Positions 61,619-64,000 of a stretch of DNA of 64,000 nt are shown in pieces. Position 1 is the first letter of the stretch. Each line of letters begins with the position of its first letter. The DNA is taken from assembly GCA_026126065.1 (NCBI GenBank), contig JAHCJY010000001.1, forward strand, positions 496,001-560,000. The letters are read 5' to 3'. The DNA is from Bauldia sp. (GTDB taxonomy: Bacteria; Pseudomonadota; Alphaproteobacteria; Rhizobiales; Kaistiaceae). A model generated the notes under the pieces. That model had not been told where the DNA came from. It ran no database searches and was given only the letters and a program-made list of their open reading frames with translations. The position numbers and the translations under genes were made by a program.

Positions 61619-62287
61619 ATGCGCAATCTCTATCGCTGGGGCGTAATCGCCCTCCTGCCGCTCCTCGGCGGCTGCTTCGACATGCGAAACGACCTCACCG
61701 TCGCTCCCGATGGCACCGCAACGCTCGTGGCGAGCTTCACCATGTCGGCCGACATGATGGGCATGATGGGCGCCGCTGCAGGCGCTGCCGGCGGCGCTGC
61801 GGCCGAGGACGACGATTTCTGCCCGTCCGATATGGACGAGGTCCCGGCGGGCTTCACCGCCAAGAGCGAGCAGAGCACGGCTGCCAATGGCGACGCGGTC
61901 TGCACGATGACGGTCACCGGCCCGATCGACCGCATGGGCGAGGTCCTCGCGGGGACCGACTTCAACCCCGGCGGCGGCGTCGAGGGCGACGACGGCCAGA
62001 TCACGCTGACGGCCGAGGGTGGCGGCATCTACACCTACGCCCTCAGCTTCGCGATCCCCGAGGAAGAGGCGCCGACGCCGGAAGAGGCCGCCATGCAGGC
62101 GGCGATGATGCAGGCGATGCGGGAGATGATGGTGGGCCGCACCATGACGTGGAGCGTCACCGCGCCGCGCATCCTCTCGTCGACCGGCACGATCGAGGGC
62201 AACACGGCGACCTTCGTCATTCCGGTGACCGACATGATCGACAACACCGGCGGCGAATACACCTTCGAAGTCCGCTTCGGCCTCTAG
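61619..62287 (+). CDS. Putative lipoprotein, methionine-rich
   Basis: A 222-residue protein with a lipoprotein signal (ALLPLLGGC, lipidated Cys at about 18). The mature start FDMRNDLTVAPDGTATLVASFTMS resembles the LppM-like/DUF3153 beta domain. Two Met-rich segments stand out (MSADMMGMMGAA; MQAAMMQAMREMMVGRTM). Membrane anchoring is expected, function unknown; Met-rich loops can bind copper, but that is speculative. GAGAGGA precedes the ATG. A 10-bp hairpin follows. Confidence 0.8.
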   Translation: MRNLYRWGVIALLPLLGGCFDMRNDLTVAPDGTATLVASFTMSADMMGMMGAAAGAAGGAAAEDDDFCPSDMDEVPAGFTAKSEQSTAANGDAVCTMTVTGPIDRMGEVLAGTDFNPGGGVEGDDGQITLTAEGGGIYTYALSFAIPEEEAPTPEEAAMQAAMMQAMREMMVGRTMTWSVTAPRILSSTGTIEGNTATFVIPVTDMIDNTGGEYTFEVRFGL

Positions 62288-62304
62288 CCGTTCGCTTCCC
62301 TACG

Positions 62305-62328
62305 GCCGGCCGCGACGACGCGGCCGGC
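62305..62328 (+). terminator. Hairpin after the lipoprotein gene
   Basis: GCCGGCCGCG and CGCGGCCGGC form a perfect 10-bp stem with loop ACGA, 18 bases after the stop; T-run weak. Confidence 0.6.
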
Positions 62329-62375
62329 TTGCATGCTTCGAGGCGCGTGGCTATCAAGGCCCCGCGCTTTCGGGC

Positions 62376-62451
62376 GCCGCATTAGCTCAGTCGGTAGAGC
62401 ATCGCATTCGTAATGCGGGGGTCGCTGGTTCGAATCCGGCATGCGGCACCA
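62376..62451 (+). tRNA. tRNA-Thr (anticodon CGT)
   Basis: All arms are visible: acceptor GCCGCAT/ATGCGGC, D-arm AGCTCAGTCGGTAGAGC, anticodon loop TTCGTAA with CGT at 62409-62411, T-loop GGTTCGAATC, and an encoded CCA. CGT reads ACG, which specifies threonine. Confidence 0.97.
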
Positions 62452-62885
62452 ACAAAATCAAAAGCTTAGCGCCATCCGACCCGTCGTGTCGATTTGCCCT
62501 GTGAGCACATTGTGAGCGCCGGCTTCGCTTAACGGGGCCGCGATTCTCAAGGCGGCTCGGATTGCCCATCCGCGGGACGGTCACCGCCATCCCTTTGCTC
62601 ATTACCGTCTCCCTGCGGTGGGCGCTTCAGACCAAGTGGCAAAACCGTCAACGGCCGGCGTGGTGGCGAGTCGCCTTCGCCTCCCTCGCGGTGCAGCGTC
62701 GCCCACGCCCATGAGTAGTTCATCAGGGTCGGAGCGCTCTATCTCTGAACCGTCAGTTCGAATCCCTCTCCCTCCGCCATCCCATCCTGCCAACTGGCTT
62801 CGAACGCACTGAACTCGCTGGAGGGAGAGGAACTGAGATCCAACATTCTCTGCTCGAGGCAGCCCAGTGGAGCCCTGCGAGCGAA
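62452..62885. other. Gene-free stretch downstream of tRNA-Thr
   Basis: No coding gene is supported. It contains a short tRNA 3'-end fragment (62756-62779) and separates the conserved part of the window from accessory sequence. No integrase gene is visible inside the window. Confidence 0.5.
62756..62779 (+). other. tRNA 3'-end fragment, possible attachment site
   Basis: GTTCGAATCCCTCTCCCTCCGCCA has the T-loop, acceptor strand and CCA of a tRNA-Ser-like gene. The preceding sequence does not pair as a T-stem and no tRNA body is present. Such remnants are left where an element integrates into a tRNA 3' end. The parent tRNA is not in the window. Confidence 0.5.
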
Positions 62886-63199
62886 TTGCTCGTGCTCCGC
62901 GAGGTTACGCCCGCGGTAGCGGGCCCCCCACGCCGGACAGCGTTGTTGCCCGATGGCAGGATTCTCGTCATCGAGGCGTCGGGTACGCCGATCGGGCTCT
63001 TCGGCCGGTTCCATCACGCACGTCACCGTCGTTCTTCCCCCTTGAGCGGCTGCTCATCTACTCCGACGGGCTCGTCGATGCGGCAGGACCCGTTGGCGAG
63101 AGCTTTGGCGAGGAACGCCTCCTCGAGTGGCTCGGGAATCGGGGCGCCGAATTGGCCGAGGTCGCCCTGGAGGACCTGGCGCGGCCGCTGAAGTCATAG
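62886..63199 (+). pseudogene. SpoIIE/RsbU-type phosphatase remnant, frameshifted
   Basis: One frame encodes TALLPDGRILVIEASGTPIGLFG and, after a shift near 63040, another encodes ERLLIYSDGLVDAAGPVGESFGEERLLEWLG. Together these match the C-terminal half of PP2C phosphatases of the SpoIIE/RsbU type (the GTPLGLF and LLLYSDGLVEA motifs). The N-terminal half and the first metal-binding Asp motifs are missing. It is a decayed fragment. Confidence 0.6.
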
Positions 63200-63397
63200 G
63201 CCAGTGGCCCCGCTTGGCGATGACGCCAGTGGCATCTGATGTATCTGGCCGGACGCTGCTACGGCACGCTTTGCGGCGCTGCCATCAGGGATGTCCTCGT
63301 CACGCGCCGGGTTTCCGGCCCCGGCGAGACCGGGCTACGTTGTGACGGCGTTCGAGCGGTCCTGGCGATCGATCGGCGCGGCAGGAGGGATAGAGGA

Positions 63398-64000
63398 ATG
63401 ACATTCCAGGAAATAGTCAGTCGCCTCCTCGACGGTACGCTCGCGGCACCATCGGCTGGACGCGACCAGTTTGGGGATCTCGACCACCACCTCGCGCCGT
63501 CCATCCCTGCCGAAGGCTATTTCTTCGAACCCCATTCCCAGATCAGCTCCCCGCTCGTTCGCACGGAAGGAAGCAGCCCGACCAACGTCATCTGTGCCTA
63601 TTCCTACGTGAACGGCGGAGGCTACCTCAGGGATGGGGTCGTCATCGGACGGTACTGCTCGATCGGTCGGAGAGTGACGATCGCCGCAGGCAATCACGCC
63701 ATTCGTGCACTCTCGACATCCCCCAGGATCAAGGGGGCGCCGGCACGTCCATACTCGGAGACCGAGACGGAAAGCGTGTACCGGCCGTCGCAGGCGAGCC
63801 CGTACACCGTCATCGAATCCGACGTGTGGATCGGTGATGGAGCCGTAATCAAGGCCGGCGTCCGGCTTGCAGTGGGATCCGTCGTCGGGGCCAACGCCGT
63901 CGTCATCCGCGACACCCAGCCATATGAGATCGTTGGCGGCGTGGCCGCGAAGAGCCTCGGCTTCAGGTTTGCGCCGCCGCTGGTCGAGGCGTTGCTCCGA
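63398..64000 (+). CDS. CatB-like xenobiotic/sugar acetyltransferase (3' truncated by window)
   Basis: An ATG at 63398 with AGGAGGG and AGAGG upstream opens 201 codons without a stop to the window end. The second half is a left-handed beta-helix of hexapeptide repeats (GVVIGRYCSIGRRVTIAAG, SPYTVIESDVWIGDGAVIKAGVRLAVGSVVGANAVV) followed by YEIVGGVAAK, the CatB/LbetaH layout. The NHAIRALST segment carries the likely catalytic His. It transfers acetyl from acetyl-CoA to a sugar, or to an antibiotic such as chloramphenicol in some relatives; the acceptor is unknown. Confidence 0.85.
   Translation, partial: MTFQEIVSRLLDGTLAAPSAGRDQFGDLDHHLAPSIPAEGYFFEPHSQISSPLVRTEGSSPTNVICAYSYVNGGGYLRDGVVIGRYCSIGRRVTIAAGNHAIRALSTSPRIKGAPARPYSETETESVYRPSQASPYTVIESDVWIGDGAVIKAGVRLAVGSVVGANAVVIRDTQPYEIVGGVAAKSLGFRFAPPLVEALLR

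Noticed and set aside
62387..62602. Minus-strand frame ending HAGFEPATPALRM
   Set aside because: Classic spurious frame antisense to a tRNA gene.
62700..62782. Complete tRNA-Ser gene
   Set aside because: Only the 3' end matches; the preceding sequence does not form T, anticodon or D arms.
62739..63026. Minus-strand frame containing GEGFELTVQR
   Set aside because: Artefact of the tRNA 3'-end fragment read in antisense; no ribosome site or domain.

Overview
The window is GC-rich chromosomal DNA from an alphaproteobacterium, most likely a member of the Hyphomicrobiales (Rhizobiales). The order level rests on several markers: the atpG-atpD-atpC end of an ATP synthase operon, a DUF2794 gene, hpt next to ftsE-ftsX-plsC, a chorismate mutase-hisC-tyrC operon divergent from metX-metW, IalB-like proteins, a transglutaminase-like cysteine peptidase, and many palindromic intergenic repeats. 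The genus cannot be read from the sequence.

Layout. 1-2.9 kb: end of the ATP synthase operon, with an extra 74-residue coiled-coil gene between atpG and atpD and a long imperfect palindrome between atpD and atpC. 3-4.8 kb: Na+/H+ antiporter NhaA with a fused DsbA-like domain. 5-8.7 kb: ArsR regulator with a visible promoter and operator, two tandem double-AHSA1 proteins, and a Tat-exported hydrolase. 8.9-18.2 kb: exported and accessory genes, namely a beta-barrel protein ending in a Hint domain, an M15 peptidase, a lipoprotein, a solitary NosR/NirI-like flavo-ferredoxin, an orphan ABC binding protein, and a full plus a truncated copy of one DUF1801 gene. 18.2-20.5 kb: a visibly lower-GC two-gene module (HTH-ImmA/IrrE protease plus beta-family protein) with its own operator. 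20.6-24.4 kb: typA, rlmJ, DUF1801, YkvA. 24.5-28.5 kb: a 7-bp repeat array, then an operon of flippase, GNAT and cupin-8 proteins. 29-38 kb: mtgA, rpmF, a PAS-GGDEF-EAL protein, an FAD oxidoreductase-DUF1365 pair, an SDR, DUF2794 and htpG. 38.0-38.9 kb: an IS5-type insertion sequence abutting the htpG stop codon. 39-45 kb: HAD phosphatase, glycosyltransferase, hpt, ftsE-ftsX-plsC. 45-52 kb: GGCT, DUF2125, tyrC-hisC-chorismate mutase, metX-metW, then a MITE-like element with the same ends as the IS. 52-58 kb: a cluster of small secreted proteins (two IalB-like, a repeat/crystallin protein, a BTLCP peptidase, a small HExxH protein), some sharing a leader. 58-62.3 kb: ABC exporter, M20 amidohydrolase, lipoprotein. 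62.4-64 kb: tRNA-Thr(CGT), a tRNA 3'-end fragment, a broken phosphatase and a CatB-like acetyltransferase running off the window; this looks like an island edge.

How the genes work together. Core genes cover energy (ATP synthase), division and envelope (ftsEX, plsC, mtgA, flippase operon), aromatic amino-acid synthesis (chorismate mutase to prephenate dehydrogenase plus aminotransferase) and methionine synthesis (metX-metW). The accessory parts are mostly exported proteins and mobile DNA. The candidates for something poorly described are the HTH-protease/beta-protein module, the barrel-Hint fusion, the CX12C-repeat/crystallin protein with its neighbours, and the MITE that supplies the C-terminus of a GGCT-TPR gene.
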